From Burkholderiaceae bacterium (GTDB lineage Bacteria > Pseudomonadota > Gammaproteobacteria > Burkholderiales > Burkholderiaceae_E): a stretch of DNA of 64,000 nt. Positions 1-8,350 of the stretch are shown here, in pieces; the stretch's first letter is position 1; every line of letters starts with the position of its first letter. The notes below the pieces were generated by a model. That model did not search any database and had not been told where the DNA came from. It saw only the letters and a list, made by a program, of their open reading frames with translations. The DNA lies in the NCBI GenBank assembly GCA_024235875.1, contig JACKLP010000001.1, forward strand, positions 434,001 to 498,000. Reading direction: 5' to 3'. Position numbers and translations under genes: made by a program.

Positions 1-322
1 CGGCGACGAACTTCTCCTCGGCCACCTTGTTGTGGACGAACAGGATGTCGGCATCGCCCTTGCGCGCGGTGGCCAGCGCCTGCCCGGTCCCCTGGGCCAC
101 GACCCGGACCTGGATGCCGGTCTGGGACGTGAACTGGGGCAGCAGCTGCTTGAACAGCCCCGATTGCTCGGTCGACGTGGTCGACGCCATCACGATGAAC
201 TTGTCGGCCGCGACGGCCGATTGCATCGGTGCCGCGAGCACGGCAGCCAGGCCGGCGCCGATGATCGCGCGCCGTACCGAGCGAGTGGCACGGGTGTCGG
301 GTAAAGCGGTGTTCTTGGCCAA
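1..322 (-). CDS. tupA: Tungstate ABC transporter substrate-binding protein, N-terminal part (cut by window edge)
   Basis: Periplasmic binding protein that would capture tungstate for the TupBC importer. Only the first 107 residues are inside the window. After a signal peptide (basic start, hydrophobic stretch ending near AAPMQSAVA) comes the TupA-type start of the mature protein: an ASTTSTEQSGLF segment, then GIQVRVVAQGTGQALATAR and a GDADILFVHNK segment. These correspond to the anion-binding loops of TupA and its relatives. No ATG fits; I chose a TTG at 322 because a GAGGAGAAG ribosome site lies just upstream (about 326-335). It follows the ATPase gene in the same direction, so the order is permease, ATPase, binding protein. 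Molybdate or another oxyanion is possible, but the sequence looks like the tungstate branch. Confidence 0.82.
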   Translation of the reverse strand, partial: MAKNTALPDTRATRSVRRAIIGAGLAAVLAAPMQSAVAADKFIVMASTTSTEQSGLFKQLLPQFTSQTGIQVRVVAQGTGQALATARKGDADILFVHNKVAEEKFVA

Positions 323-333
323 GGGGCTTCTCC

Positions 334-1137
334 TCAGGGTGGGTCGTCGAGCCAGTCGCCGCGCAGGAACCGGCGGGCGGATTCCGTCTGCGGCCCATCG
401 AAGAACGCATCGGCGGGGCCCGCCTCGACGATGCGTCCGTGGTGAATGAAGACGACGTGACGGGCGATTCGCCTTGCCTGCGCCAGGTCGTGGGTCGTCA
501 TCAGCAGGCCACGCCCGGCGTCGGCGATCCGCAGCAGCAGGCGCTCGACCGCCGCGCTGGCCGCCGGGTCCAGGCTCGACGTCGGCTCGTCGAGCAGCAG
601 GCAATCGGGCGCGATCGCATTGGCGCGCGCGATCGCCAGCCGTTGCTGCTCACCGCCCGAGAGCCGGCGCGCCGGCCGATCCGCCAGCGCCGCGAGCCCG
701 ACATCGGTCAGTGCCTGAAGGGCCAGAGCGCGGCGAGCCGCGCGCGAGCGGACTTGCCGAGCGGCGCCGCAATCGATCGCATGCTCGACATTGCCCAGCG
801 CCGAGCGCCTCAGCATGACCGGCTTCTGGAACACATAGGCGAGCCGGAAGGGCCGCTGCGTACCCCCCGCTTGCGCACCACTGATCCGGCCAAGCGCCGC
901 CTGCACCAGGCCCTGGATCGCCATCAGCAGGGTCGTCTTGCCGGCACCGTTCGGCCCGATCACGACGGTGCGCCCGGCCAGGGGGATCCGCAGGTGGATG
1001 TCGTCGAGCACCGTGAGCTCGCCATAGCGCACCGTCAGGGACTCGACGACCAGATCCGCCGCGCCAGCCGCCCGGGCCGGCTGGCCCGAGGCGGGCGCCG
1101 AACGAGAACCCACCCCGGGCATCAAGGCCTCATCCAT
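334..1137 (-). CDS. tupC: Tungstate ABC transporter ATP-binding protein
   Basis: Cytoplasmic ATPase that drives oxyanion import. In the 267-residue reading the Walker A motif GPNGAGKTT is at about 61-69, the Q-loop glutamine at 105, the signature LSGGEQQ at 160-166, Walker B LLLDEP at 181-186 and the switch histidine in TTHD at 217. All catalytic motifs are intact. I chose the ATG at 1137, which overlaps the permease stop by 8 bp, as in translationally coupled operons; an upstream start at 1179 would add 14 residues. The first 25-30 residues are Ala/Pro-rich and not part of the ABC fold. It follows tupB and precedes tupA. Confidence 0.9.
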   Translation of the reverse strand: MDEALMPGVGSRSAPASGQPARAAGAADLVVESLTVRYGELTVLDDIHLRIPLAGRTVVIGPNGAGKTTLLMAIQGLVQAALGRISGAQAGGTQRPFRLAYVFQKPVMLRRSALGNVEHAIDCGAARQVRSRAARRALALQALTDVGLAALADRPARRLSGGEQQRLAIARANAIAPDCLLLDEPTSSLDPAASAAVERLLLRIADAGRGLLMTTHDLAQARRIARHVVFIHHGRIVEAGPADAFFDGPQTESARRFLRGDWLDDPP

Positions 1138-1834
1138 GACGCCGCAACGCGAAGCCACGCAGCACGGCGGCGGTCGCATTGACCGTCAGGATGATCCCGA
1201 CCAGCAGGAAGCCCAGTCCGAGGGCCAGCGCCAATTCGCCCTTGCTGGTCTCGAGTGCGATCGCCGTCGTCATCACGCGGGTCACGCCGTCGATGTTGCC
1301 GCCGACGATCATCACCGCGCCGACCTCGGCGGCGGCGCGGCCGAAGCCGGCCAGCAGCGCCACCGGCAGGGAGAGTCGTGCCTCCCAGAGCAGCGTCGCG
1401 ATCACCTCGAGGCGCCCCGCCCGCAGCGAGCGCAGGTAGTCGCCGAACTCGGCCAACGCGTCCTCGAGGGTCTGGCGTGCAAGCGCCGTCATCAGCGGCG
1501 CGATGAGGATCGTCTGCGCCACCACCATCGCGCCGGGCGTGAACAGGATCCCGAACTGGCCAAAGGGTCCGGCACGCGAGAGCAGCAGGTAGACCAGCAG
1601 GCCCACGACCACCGAGGGCAGCCCCATCAGCGCATTGAGCACGGCGACCAGTGCCGCCCGGCCCGGGAACGGTACCAGCGCGATCCAGGCAGCCAGCGGT
1701 AGGGCGATCAGCGTGGCGATCAGCGTGGCCGTCAGGCTGATCCGGATACTCAGCGCGGCGATGGACCACAGCGCCTCGCCACCGCCAAACAGCAGCGACA
1801 GCGCCACGACCACGCTTTGTGCGATCTCCTCCAT
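1130..1834 (-). CDS. tupB: Tungstate ABC transporter permease
   Basis: Inner-membrane permease of 234 residues, first gene of the tup operon. It has about five or six hydrophobic segments (an early one around TATLIATLIALPLAAWIAL, others near VLNALMGLPSVVVGLLVYLL and LALGLGFLLVGIILTV) and the cytoplasmic loop with EVGAVMIVGGN, typical of tungstate/molybdate permeases. The start ATG at 1834 follows a short leader region shared with a divergently transcribed regulator. Family assignment rests on overall similarity to TupB and on the adjacent ATPase and binding protein. Confidence 0.88.
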   Translation of the reverse strand: MEEIAQSVVVALSLLFGGGEALWSIAALSIRISLTATLIATLIALPLAAWIALVPFPGRAALVAVLNALMGLPSVVVGLLVYLLLSRAGPFGQFGILFTPGAMVVAQTILIAPLMTALARQTLEDALAEFGDYLRSLRAGRLEVIATLLWEARLSLPVALLAGFGRAAAEVGAVMIVGGNIDGVTRVMTTAIALETSKGELALALGLGFLLVGIILTVNATAAVLRGFALRRHG

Positions 1835-1898
1835 CGCGCAACTCTAACGCTGCCCTGTCCGTAACCCGGAACGCGCGGAAAAAATGTAAATTGCCGAC
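1835..1898. promoter_or_regulatory. Divergent promoter region between tupB and the HTH/PBP-like regulator
   Basis: This 64-bp gap separates two divergent starts, so it must hold the promoter of the tup operon, that of the regulator, or both. It contains an A-rich patch (GGAAAAAATGTAAATT) unlike the surrounding GC-rich DNA. I see no clear long dyad. Control of tup by the neighbouring regulator is inferred from layout only. Confidence 0.35.
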
Positions 1899-2786
1899 AT
1901 GAGCACCCGGAACTGGCTCACCACCGTCGAGGCGGCCCAGCGCCTGCGGTTGAAGCGGCGGACGGTCTACCACCTGGTGGAGAGCGGTCGCATCCCGTTC
2001 TCGCGTGCCGGCGGCAAGCTCTTGTTCGACCCCGAGCAACTCGACGCCTGGCTTGCCAGCCATGCCGCTGCCGGCGCGGGCGGGCCCGAGCCGGTGCTGC
2101 CGCAAACGGTCGCGGGCAGCCATGATCCGCTGTTCGAGTGGGCGCTGAGCGCCAGCGGCTGCGGCCTGGCCAACGCCTGCTTCGGCAGCACCGACGGGCT
2201 GGATCGGCTCGTGGACCACCGCGCCTGCGCCGCCCTGCTCCATCTGCCCGACGCCCGCACGCCGGGCTTCAATCTGGAAGCCCTGCAGGCCCGGGCCGCC
2301 CAGCTTCCGGTGGTCGCCCTGCACTGGGCGCGGCGCGAGCAGGGCCTGTTGCTCGCTCCCGGGAACCCGCTGGGAATCGGTGGGCTTTCGGACCTGACCC
2401 GCCGTGGCTGCCGCGTCGCCCTGCGACAGGCCGGGGCCGGCAGCAACCTGCTCTTCGCCCGACTCATGCGACTCGCCGGCGTGGGCTTCGCCGCCTTGTC
2501 GCCGATCGAGCCGCGGGCGTCGAGCGAGAGCGACATGGCCGCGATGATCGCGGACGACTTCGCCGACGCCGGCTTCGGCATTCGCTCGGCGGCGGTCGCG
2601 GCGCGGCTCGAATTCATCCCGCTCGCGTGGGAGTCGGTCGACCTGGCGATGTGGCGTCGACAGGCGTTCGAGCCCGGCCTGCAGGCCTTGCTGGCATTTT
2701 GCCGCGGTCCGCGCTTTGCCGAGCGCGCGCGCCGCCTGGGTGGCTACGACGTCTCCGGGCACGGTCGCGTGGTGTTCAACGCGTAG
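1899..2786 (+). CDS. Helix-turn-helix regulator with PBP-like ligand domain, probable tungstate/molybdate sensor
   Basis: Protein of 295 residues with two parts. Residues about 5-58 are an excisionase/MerR-type HTH (TTVEAAQRLRLKRRTVYHLV, then GRIPFSRAGGKLLFDPEQLDAWL). Residues about 75-285 resemble a periplasmic-binding-protein fold reused as a cytoplasmic sensor (PBP-like domain). Visible segments include NPLGIGGLSDLTRRGCRVA, GAGSNLLFARLM and a DFADAGFGIRSAA stretch, as in oxyanion-sensing one-component regulators. There is no signal peptide. It diverges from tupBCA across 64 bp, so the simplest reading is a regulator that senses tungstate or molybdate and controls the transporter. The ligand is inferred. 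Confidence 0.8.
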   Translation: MSTRNWLTTVEAAQRLRLKRRTVYHLVESGRIPFSRAGGKLLFDPEQLDAWLASHAAAGAGGPEPVLPQTVAGSHDPLFEWALSASGCGLANACFGSTDGLDRLVDHRACAALLHLPDARTPGFNLEALQARAAQLPVVALHWARREQGLLLAPGNPLGIGGLSDLTRRGCRVALRQAGAGSNLLFARLMRLAGVGFAALSPIEPRASSESDMAAMIADDFADAGFGIRSAAVAARLEFIPLAWESVDLAMWRRQAFEPGLQALLAFCRGPRFAERARRLGGYDVSGHGRVVFNA

Positions 2787-2820
2787 GACGGCGACCCGAA
2801 GCACCGGCACGCGTCGGGTC

Positions 2821-2855
2821 GTGGCGTCGACCCTGTCAGGCTGTGGCGTCGACCC
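2821..2855. repeat. Two direct repeats GTGGCGTCGACCC, 22 bp apart
   Basis: Identical 13-bp copies lie at 2821-2833 and 2843-2855, a spacing of 22 bp or about two helical turns. They sit in the gap after the regulator gene and before the DUF3237 gene, with GTCGGGTC motifs on either side. This could be a binding site for a dimer or a chance short repeat. Confidence 0.45.
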
Positions 2856-2964
2856 AGTCGGGTCCCTGCGTCGATCGAGTGGGCGTCAGGCGCGGTACGA
2901 TCCGCAAGCCGGCTTCGCGTCGCTCGCGCCGCGAAGCCGGCAACCCGCCAGACAGGAGACAGGC

Positions 2965-3462
2965 ATGAGCGCACGTGGCATTCCGCGCGTCGAACCGCTG
3001 TTCGACGCGATCGTCGAGGTCGGCAGTGTCGAGTCGCTGCAGACCATGGCCATGGGCGAGCGCCGCGTGATCGCGATCACCGGCGGTACGGTCAACCCGG
3101 CGCCGGGCGCGGGGGCTGCCGGCGGCCTGTTCCGTGGGCGCGTTCTCGCGGTCGGCGAGGACTGGCAGTGGGCTCGCAGCGACGACATCCTGGAGTTGTC
3201 GGCCCACTACGTGCTCGAGCTCGACAGCGGCGAGCGCATCGAAGTGTCCGCCGAGGGATTCCGGCATGGCCCGGCCGACGTCCTTGCCCGGATTGCCGCC
3301 GGCGAGCCCGTGGAGCCGGACGAGTACTACTTTCGTACCTCGGTGCGGATGCGGACATCCGCATCGAACCCCGCGATCGCGCGCCTCAACGGCCTCGTGA
3401 TCGTCTGCGCGGCCGAACGCCGCGCCAGGCAGGTTTGCCTGTCCTATTACGCCGTGGTGTAG
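2965..3462 (+). CDS. DUF3237 domain-containing protein
   Basis: Small cytoplasmic protein of 165 residues. It matches the DUF3237 pattern: an opening PLFDAIVEVG, then GERRVIAITGG, GRVLAVGEDWQW, LSAHYVLELDSGERIEV and a C-terminal EYYFRTSVRMRT with LNGLVIVCAA. Such proteins form a small beta-barrel and have no known reaction; they often sit among catabolic genes. The ATG at 2965 follows AGGAGAC and fits the family start. It precedes a zinc alcohol dehydrogenase and a TRAP transporter on the same strand, but a 234-bp gap makes a shared operon uncertain. Confidence 0.85.
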   Translation: MSARGIPRVEPLFDAIVEVGSVESLQTMAMGERRVIAITGGTVNPAPGAGAAGGLFRGRVLAVGEDWQWARSDDILELSAHYVLELDSGERIEVSAEGFRHGPADVLARIAAGEPVEPDEYYFRTSVRMRTSASNPAIARLNGLVIVCAAERRARQVCLSYYAVV

Positions 3463-3696
3463 CCAGCGGAATCGCGTAGGCGATGCCCTTGGGCATCTCG
3501 CCGTGCTCGACTCGACAGGCTTGCCGCGTCATGGCACGATCCGCCCAGCGTCGCCGGGGATGGTGGGCCAGTGCCCATCGAGCGCGCCGGCGCAAACATT
3601 GACAAGATTCGTAGAACACCGGGCGCGATGCCGACGAGCCGGGTCCGCCGGACCTGATCGACCGACGATCCAGCCGGGTTCGAGAGAGGAGACGAC

Positions 3697-4761
3697 ATGC
3701 GTAGCGCCGATGTGGTCGACTGGGGTCGGCCGCTCCAAGTGCGGCTGCACGACACGCCCGCGCCCGGCCCGCGCGAGGTCCGGATCCGGCTGAGCTATTG
3801 CGGCGTCTGTCACTCCGACGTGCATGTACGCGCCGGCTACTTCGACATGGGCGGAGGCAAACGGGTGAGCTTCGCCGAGCGCGGCGTGGCCCTGCCGGTC
3901 ACCATGGGCCACGAACCGCTGGGTATCGTCGATGCGATCGGCTCGGACGTCACCGAGGTCAGCGTGGGCCAGACCTGCCTGGTCTACCCATGGACGGGTT
4001 GCGGCAACTGCCGCTTTTGCGAGCGCGGCGAGGACAACCTGTGTGCCACGCCGGCCTATCTGGGCATCGGCCGCCCCGGCGGCTTCGCCACCCACATGCT
4101 GGTGCCGGACCCGCGCTACCTGATCGACAGCAGTGGCATCGACCCGGCCCACGCGTCCACCCTGGCCTGCTCGGGGCTGACCGCCTATGCCGCGGTCCGC
4201 AAGCTCGGCGCCATCGATCCGCAGGACTGGGTGGCCGTGGTCGGTTGCGGCGGGCTCGGGCTGATCGGAATCTCGATCCTGCGTGGCCTGGGACACGAGA
4301 ACATCATCGCCTGCGATCTCGACGACGCCAAGCTGGCGGCTGCCGAGGCCCGGGGTGCCGCGCGCTGCGTGAACCTCTCGGCCGGCAACGGGGCGCAGCA
4401 ACTGCATGCGATCTCGCCTGGCGGCGTATTCGGGATCGTGGACTTCGTGGGCGCCGAATCCACCGCCAGCCTGGCGGTGCCGGGCCTTCGCCCCGGCGGG
4501 CGCTTCGTGCTCGTGGGGCTGTTCGGCGGCGGGCTCGCGCTGCCGCTGCCGGTCTTCGGCATGCGCGAGATCGCGATCCTGGGCTCCAAGGTCGGCACGC
4601 TGCAAGACCTTCGCGAGATCGTCGAACTGGTCCGCCAGGGCAAGGTCGAGCCCTCGCCCATCCAGCTACGCACGCTCGATCAGGCCGAGCAGAGCCTGGA
4701 AGACCTCGAGGCCGGTCACGTCACGGGCCGAATCGTGCTCGACATGACCGCCGAACCCTGA
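3697..4761 (+). CDS. Zinc-dependent NAD(P) alcohol dehydrogenase
   Basis: Medium-chain dehydrogenase of 354 residues that would oxidise an alcohol to an aldehyde or ketone in the cytoplasm. Catalytic zinc residues are visible at Cys35 (CGVCHSD) and His72 (MGHEP). The structural zinc site is Cys102, 105, 108 and 116 (GCGNCRFCERGEDNLC). The Rossmann loop GCGGLGLIG follows near 185. Length and motifs are normal for the family. The start at 3697 is preceded by GAGAGGAGACG. It ends 38 bp before the TRAP binding-protein gene, so the two probably serve one catabolic route; the substrate cannot be read from sequence. Confidence 0.88.
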   Translation: MRSADVVDWGRPLQVRLHDTPAPGPREVRIRLSYCGVCHSDVHVRAGYFDMGGGKRVSFAERGVALPVTMGHEPLGIVDAIGSDVTEVSVGQTCLVYPWTGCGNCRFCERGEDNLCATPAYLGIGRPGGFATHMLVPDPRYLIDSSGIDPAHASTLACSGLTAYAAVRKLGAIDPQDWVAVVGCGGLGLIGISILRGLGHENIIACDLDDAKLAAAEARGAARCVNLSAGNGAQQLHAISPGGVFGIVDFVGAESTASLAVPGLRPGGRFVLVGLFGGGLALPLPVFGMREIAILGSKVGTLQDLREIVELVRQGKVEPSPIQLRTLDQAEQSLEDLEAGHVTGRIVLDMTAEP

Positions 4762-4799
4762 ATACGCACAGACACACACTGCCAACGGAGACATTCCAC

Positions 4800-5798
4800 A
4801 TGAAGAAAGCCATCGCCCTCGCCGCGCTCGCCTCGGCACTCGCCGTGTCGGTACCGGCCGAAGCCCGCACGCTCAAGCTCGGTACCGCCGCGCCGGAAAA
4901 GACCCCCTGGGGCCAGTTCTATATCAAGTTCGGCCAGAAGGTCGCCGAGTACTCGGGCGGCAAGCTGACGATCAAGAATTTCTTCTCGGCGGCGCTGGGC
5001 GACGAGCAGGAAGTGATCCGCCAGACGGCCCGCGGTCGCATCGACATGGCCGGTGCCTCGACCACCGCCGCGTCGCTGATCGTGCCCGAGTTCGCGCTGG
5101 TCGGCGCCCCCTATCTGTTCGACACGCTGGCCGAATCCGACTGCGCGTTCGACAAGCACATGATCCCGCTGTTCGGCCCGATGTTCGAGGCCCGCGGCCT
5201 GGTGCCGGTGGCCTGGTCCGAGGTCGGCAACCAGATCTTCTTCACCAAGGAAGCGATCAAGGCACCGGGCGACATCAAGGGCCAGAAGATCCGCTCGGCC
5301 CCGACCAAGACCGACACCCTCTATGTGGCGTCCACCGGTGCCACCGCCGTGCCGCTCGGCGTCGCGGACACGATGCCGGCGCTCAAGACCGGCGGCGTGT
5401 CGGGTGCGACCTGGCCGACCGTCTACGGGATCGCGGTCGGCTACCACAAGGTCGCGCCCTATATCACCGCCACCAACCATGTGCACCAGGTCGGCGTGAC
5501 CTTCGTGAGCAAGAAGGTCTGGGACTCGCTCAGCGCCGACGAGCGCAAGGCGATCCAGCGCGCCAGCGACGAGGTCTTCCCGGCGCTTCGCAAGGCGATC
5601 CGCGGCGCCGAATCGGCGTTCATGAAGAAGGCCGCCGACCAGGGCGCCACGATCTACACGCCGACCGCGGCCGAGATGAAGCAGTGGCAATCGACCGCTC
5701 CGGCCGTGATCCAGCAGGTGATCCAGGACACGGGCGGCAAGGCCAAGGACGTGTTCGCCAAGATGCAGGCCGCTCGCGCCGCCTGCAAGGCCAACTAA
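4800..5798 (+). CDS. dctP: TRAP transporter substrate-binding protein (DctP family)
   Basis: Periplasmic solute receptor of 332 residues for a TRAP importer. It has a signal peptide (MKKAIALAALASALAVSVPAEA) and then LKLGTAAPEKTPWGQF. Family hallmarks follow: LGDEQEVIRQTARGRIDMAGAS, the segment around APYLFDT, and KGQKIRSAPTKTD, which should hold the conserved arginine that binds a carboxylate. The ligand is probably an organic acid but is otherwise unknown. It is followed by the small and large permease genes in the usual order. Confidence 0.9.
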   Translation: MKKAIALAALASALAVSVPAEARTLKLGTAAPEKTPWGQFYIKFGQKVAEYSGGKLTIKNFFSAALGDEQEVIRQTARGRIDMAGASTTAASLIVPEFALVGAPYLFDTLAESDCAFDKHMIPLFGPMFEARGLVPVAWSEVGNQIFFTKEAIKAPGDIKGQKIRSAPTKTDTLYVASTGATAVPLGVADTMPALKTGGVSGATWPTVYGIAVGYHKVAPYITATNHVHQVGVTFVSKKVWDSLSADERKAIQRASDEVFPALRKAIRGAESAFMKKAADQGATIYTPTAAEMKQWQSTAPAVIQQVIQDTGGKAKDVFAKMQAARAACKAN

Positions 5799-5825
5799 GC
5801 AGCGGCTGGCCGGGACGAAGCGTCG

Positions 5826-6323
5826 ATGGATTCCATCCGGCAGGTGCTCGACGTGCTTCGGCGCGTCGAGCAGTTCGTGGCGGTTGCCGCCTACGTGACC
5901 GTGGCCGCCTTGTTGCTGGCCGATGTCGGCGCCCGCGAGTTTTTCGCGTCGTCGATCCTGGGCGCGCAGAAGTTCGCGGTGCTCTGTACCGTGGTCGCGA
6001 GCTTCGTGGGCTTCGCGCTGGTCACGCACGACAACGCCCACCTGCGGGTCGAGATCGCCGACGCGCTGGTCCCCCCGGCGCTGCGCGGCCTGCACAGCCG
6101 GCTTGGCGACGTGATCTCGTTCGTCCTGCTGGCGACCCTGACCGGAATCACGCTGCGCTTCGTCTCCGAGACCTACGCGATCAAGGACCAGGTCGCGGTG
6201 CTGTACATCCCGATGTGGCCGTGGCAGTCGGTCCTCGCCTGGGGCTTCGGCTCCTCGGCCTTGCGGCACGCGGTCTACGCGATCCATCCGGCACTCAAGC
6301 CGGTGCGTGACGTCGGCCACTGA
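5826..6323 (+). CDS. dctQ: TRAP transporter small permease (DctQ family)
   Basis: Inner-membrane protein of 165 residues with four predicted hydrophobic segments, at about 15-35, 48-68, 90-112 and 133-152. This matches the small subunit of TRAP transporters. It begins 27 bp after the binding-protein gene and ends 27 bp before the large permease gene, so the three form a compact operon. The VAAYVTVAALLLADVGAREFF start and the central HDNAHLRVEI segment are typical. Confidence 0.87.
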   Translation: MDSIRQVLDVLRRVEQFVAVAAYVTVAALLLADVGAREFFASSILGAQKFAVLCTVVASFVGFALVTHDNAHLRVEIADALVPPALRGLHSRLGDVISFVLLATLTGITLRFVSETYAIKDQVAVLYIPMWPWQSVLAWGFGSSALRHAVYAIHPALKPVRDVGH

Positions 6324-6350
6324 TCCCCAGAAAACGCCCAAGCCCCGAAC

Positions 6351-7610
6351 GTGCAAACCCTTCTGCTGATCCTGATCGTCGCCGCGATGATCATGCTGCG
6401 CCAGAGCATCCCGCTGGTGCTGCTGGTGGCCGCGGCCTATGTCCACATGGCCTGGGGCGACGGCAACCTGACCTACCTGGTCGAGGACATCTGGTACGCG
6501 GTCGACAACGACCTGCTGCTCGCGATCCCGATGTTCCTGCTTGCGGGCTCCACGATGACCCGCGGCTCGATCGCCCAGCGGCTGATCGACGTGATCCGGG
6601 TGGCCACCCAGTGGCTTCCCGGCGGCCTGGGGGTGGCGACGATCCTGTCTTGCGCGGTGTTCGCCGCGATCTCGGGCTCGTCGCCGGTCACGATGCTGGC
6701 GATCGGCTCGATCCTTTACCCGGCCCTGCTGCGCGAGGGCTACGACAAGCGCTTCGCGCTCGGTGCGGTCGCCTCCGCCGGCACGCTGGGCATCATCATT
6801 CCGCCGTCGATCCCGATGATCCTGTTCGGAATCGTCAACGAGCGCTCGATCGTCGACCTGTTCATCGCCGGCATGATTCCGGGCCTGTTGCTGACCGCGG
6901 TGCTGGCGGGCTACTCGCTCTATCGCAACCGGCACCTCCCGGCAAAGTCCGTCAGCGGCAAGGAGATGTTCGCGGCGCTCAAGAGGGGCATCTGGGCGAT
7001 GCTGCTGCCGGTCATCCTCCTCGGCGGGATCTATTCCGGTTATTTCTCGCCGACCGAGTCGGCGGCCGTGGCACTGGGCTACGCGGTGCTCGTCGAGCTG
7101 GTGGTCCACCGCGAGATGAAGCTGCGCGATTTCTACCAGGTCGGCGTCGACACCGCCAAGATGCTCGGTACGCTGGTGCCGATCGTGGCGGTGAGCCTGA
7201 GCCTGCAGAAGTTGCTCACGGTCAACGGCGCCCAGCAGGCACTGGCCGAATGGGTGCTGACCATGGTCGACAGCAAGATCGCCTTCCTGCTGGCGGTGAA
7301 CGTACTGCTGCTGATCGTCGGTTGCTTCGTGGACGTGGTCTCGGCCACGCTGGTGCTCTCGCCGCTGCTGCTGGCCCCGGCCATCCACTACGGCATCGAC
7401 CCGATCCACTTCGGCATCATCATGGTGATCAATCTCGAGATCGGGTTCCTGACCCCGCCGGTGGGCCTGAACCTGATCGTCGCGATGAGCGCATTCAAGG
7501 AGAATTTCCTGCTGATCTGCCGCTCGGTCGTACCGTTCGTGCTGTTGATGGTGGCCGTGCTGATGGTGATCACCTTCGTGCCGTGGCTCTCGCTCGTGCT
7601 CATTCGCTAG
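6351..7610 (+). CDS. dctM: TRAP transporter large permease (DctM family)
   Basis: Sodium-coupled membrane subunit of 419 residues with about a dozen hydrophobic helices. Visible family motifs include IPMFLLAGSTMTRGSIAQRLID, SCAVFAAISGSSPVTMLAIGSI, GTLGIIIPPSIPMILFGIV and, near the end, LEIGFLTPPVGLNLIVA. The start is GTG at 6351. Its 3' end overlaps the convergent DUF2889 gene by 11 bp, and no terminator is visible between them. Confidence 0.9.
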   Translation: MQTLLLILIVAAMIMLRQSIPLVLLVAAAYVHMAWGDGNLTYLVEDIWYAVDNDLLLAIPMFLLAGSTMTRGSIAQRLIDVIRVATQWLPGGLGVATILSCAVFAAISGSSPVTMLAIGSILYPALLREGYDKRFALGAVASAGTLGIIIPPSIPMILFGIVNERSIVDLFIAGMIPGLLLTAVLAGYSLYRNRHLPAKSVSGKEMFAALKRGIWAMLLPVILLGGIYSGYFSPTESAAVALGYAVLVELVVHREMKLRDFYQVGVDTAKMLGTLVPIVAVSLSLQKLLTVNGAQQALAEWVLTMVDSKIAFLLAVNVLLLIVGCFVDVVSATLVLSPLLLAPAIHYGIDPIHFGIIMVINLEIGFLTPPVGLNLIVAMSAFKENFLLICRSVVPFVLLMVAVLMVITFVPWLSLVLIR

Positions 7611-8211
7611 CGTCGTCGGCCGGCGTCACATAGAAGGTCGGGTACAAGTCCTTGACGACGTTGCCGCTGCTCGACCAGGCGTAGCAGCCGTCGATGAACG
7701 GCGGGCGGGTGTTCGGGTCGCGCGGGCCAGGCATCCGCGCCCCGCCCTCGCCCTCGGTGGCCTCGGGCCAGCCCACGATGGTCTGGATCGCCACGGTGGC
7801 CATCGGGAACAGCAATTCGCGCACGTGAGTGCAGCCCTTGGCGCCGCCCACCGCGTCCATCACCGCCTTGCGCCAGCCGCTGGTCACGCGGGCACCGATC
7901 AGCCGATCGAAGGTCGGCCCCGAGTGTGCGCAATCGCCATAGGGCGTGGAAGGGAACACGACCTCGATGCCGCGCACCACGAGCGAAGGGTCCAGGGTGA
8001 GCCGCACCACCATGTCGTGGACCCGCGAGCCCGGCTCGCGACGGCCCCGATAGGGCTCGTTGTACGGATAGGTCTTGGTGTCGACGATCCGCGCCTCGAT
8101 GTCCCACAACCCGTCCTCGCGCTCGAAGCCCTCGGCGTGGATCCGGCGCGTGTGGCGCTGGCGACGAGGGGCGGGGGGAGACAGGTCCAGGGACGGGGTC
8201 AGCTCGTTCAT
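7600..8211 (-). CDS. DUF2889 domain-containing protein
   Basis: Protein of 203 residues of the DUF2889 family, no known activity. Recognisable segments are RRIHAEGFEREDGLWDIEA, a DTKTYPYNEPYRG stretch, GSRVHDMVVRLTLD and GCTHVRELLFPMATVAIQT; the family often sits near aromatic or CoA-ester catabolic genes. I prefer the ATG at 8211, which has AGGA nine bases upstream, over an ATG at 8235 that has no ribosome site. The gene converges on dctM with an 11-bp overlap. No signal peptide or membrane segment is visible. Confidence 0.82.
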   Translation of the reverse strand: MNELTPSLDLSPPAPRRQRHTRRIHAEGFEREDGLWDIEARIVDTKTYPYNEPYRGRREPGSRVHDMVVRLTLDPSLVVRGIEVVFPSTPYGDCAHSGPTFDRLIGARVTSGWRKAVMDAVGGAKGCTHVRELLFPMATVAIQTIVGWPEATEGEGGARMPGPRDPNTRPPFIDGCYAWSSSGNVVKDLYPTFYVTPADDASE

Positions 8212-8350
8212 CGATCGGTCCTGCGGTAGATTCATGTTCGGTCGGGAGCCGGAATGCTAGCGCAGCCGGTTTCCGTTTCGTCGCGCGCGCCGCTCGAGCG
8301 CGGTCCTGCCCAGCAGCGCCCTGCCCGGCGCCAAGCCCACAAGGCCAGCC

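Noticed and set aside
1122..2810. Very long open frames opposite or overlapping known genes (also at 3529-4605, 4716-7409, 12985-15450, 19056-21776 upstream part)
   Set aside because: High GC leaves few stop codons; these frames have Arg/Gly/His-rich, repeat-like translations, no domains, and cover recognised genes on the other strand.
3480..3501. Hairpin GCGATGCCC/GGGCATCTCGC after the DUF3237 gene
   Set aside because: The loop would be two bases and no T-run follows; not a convincing terminator.
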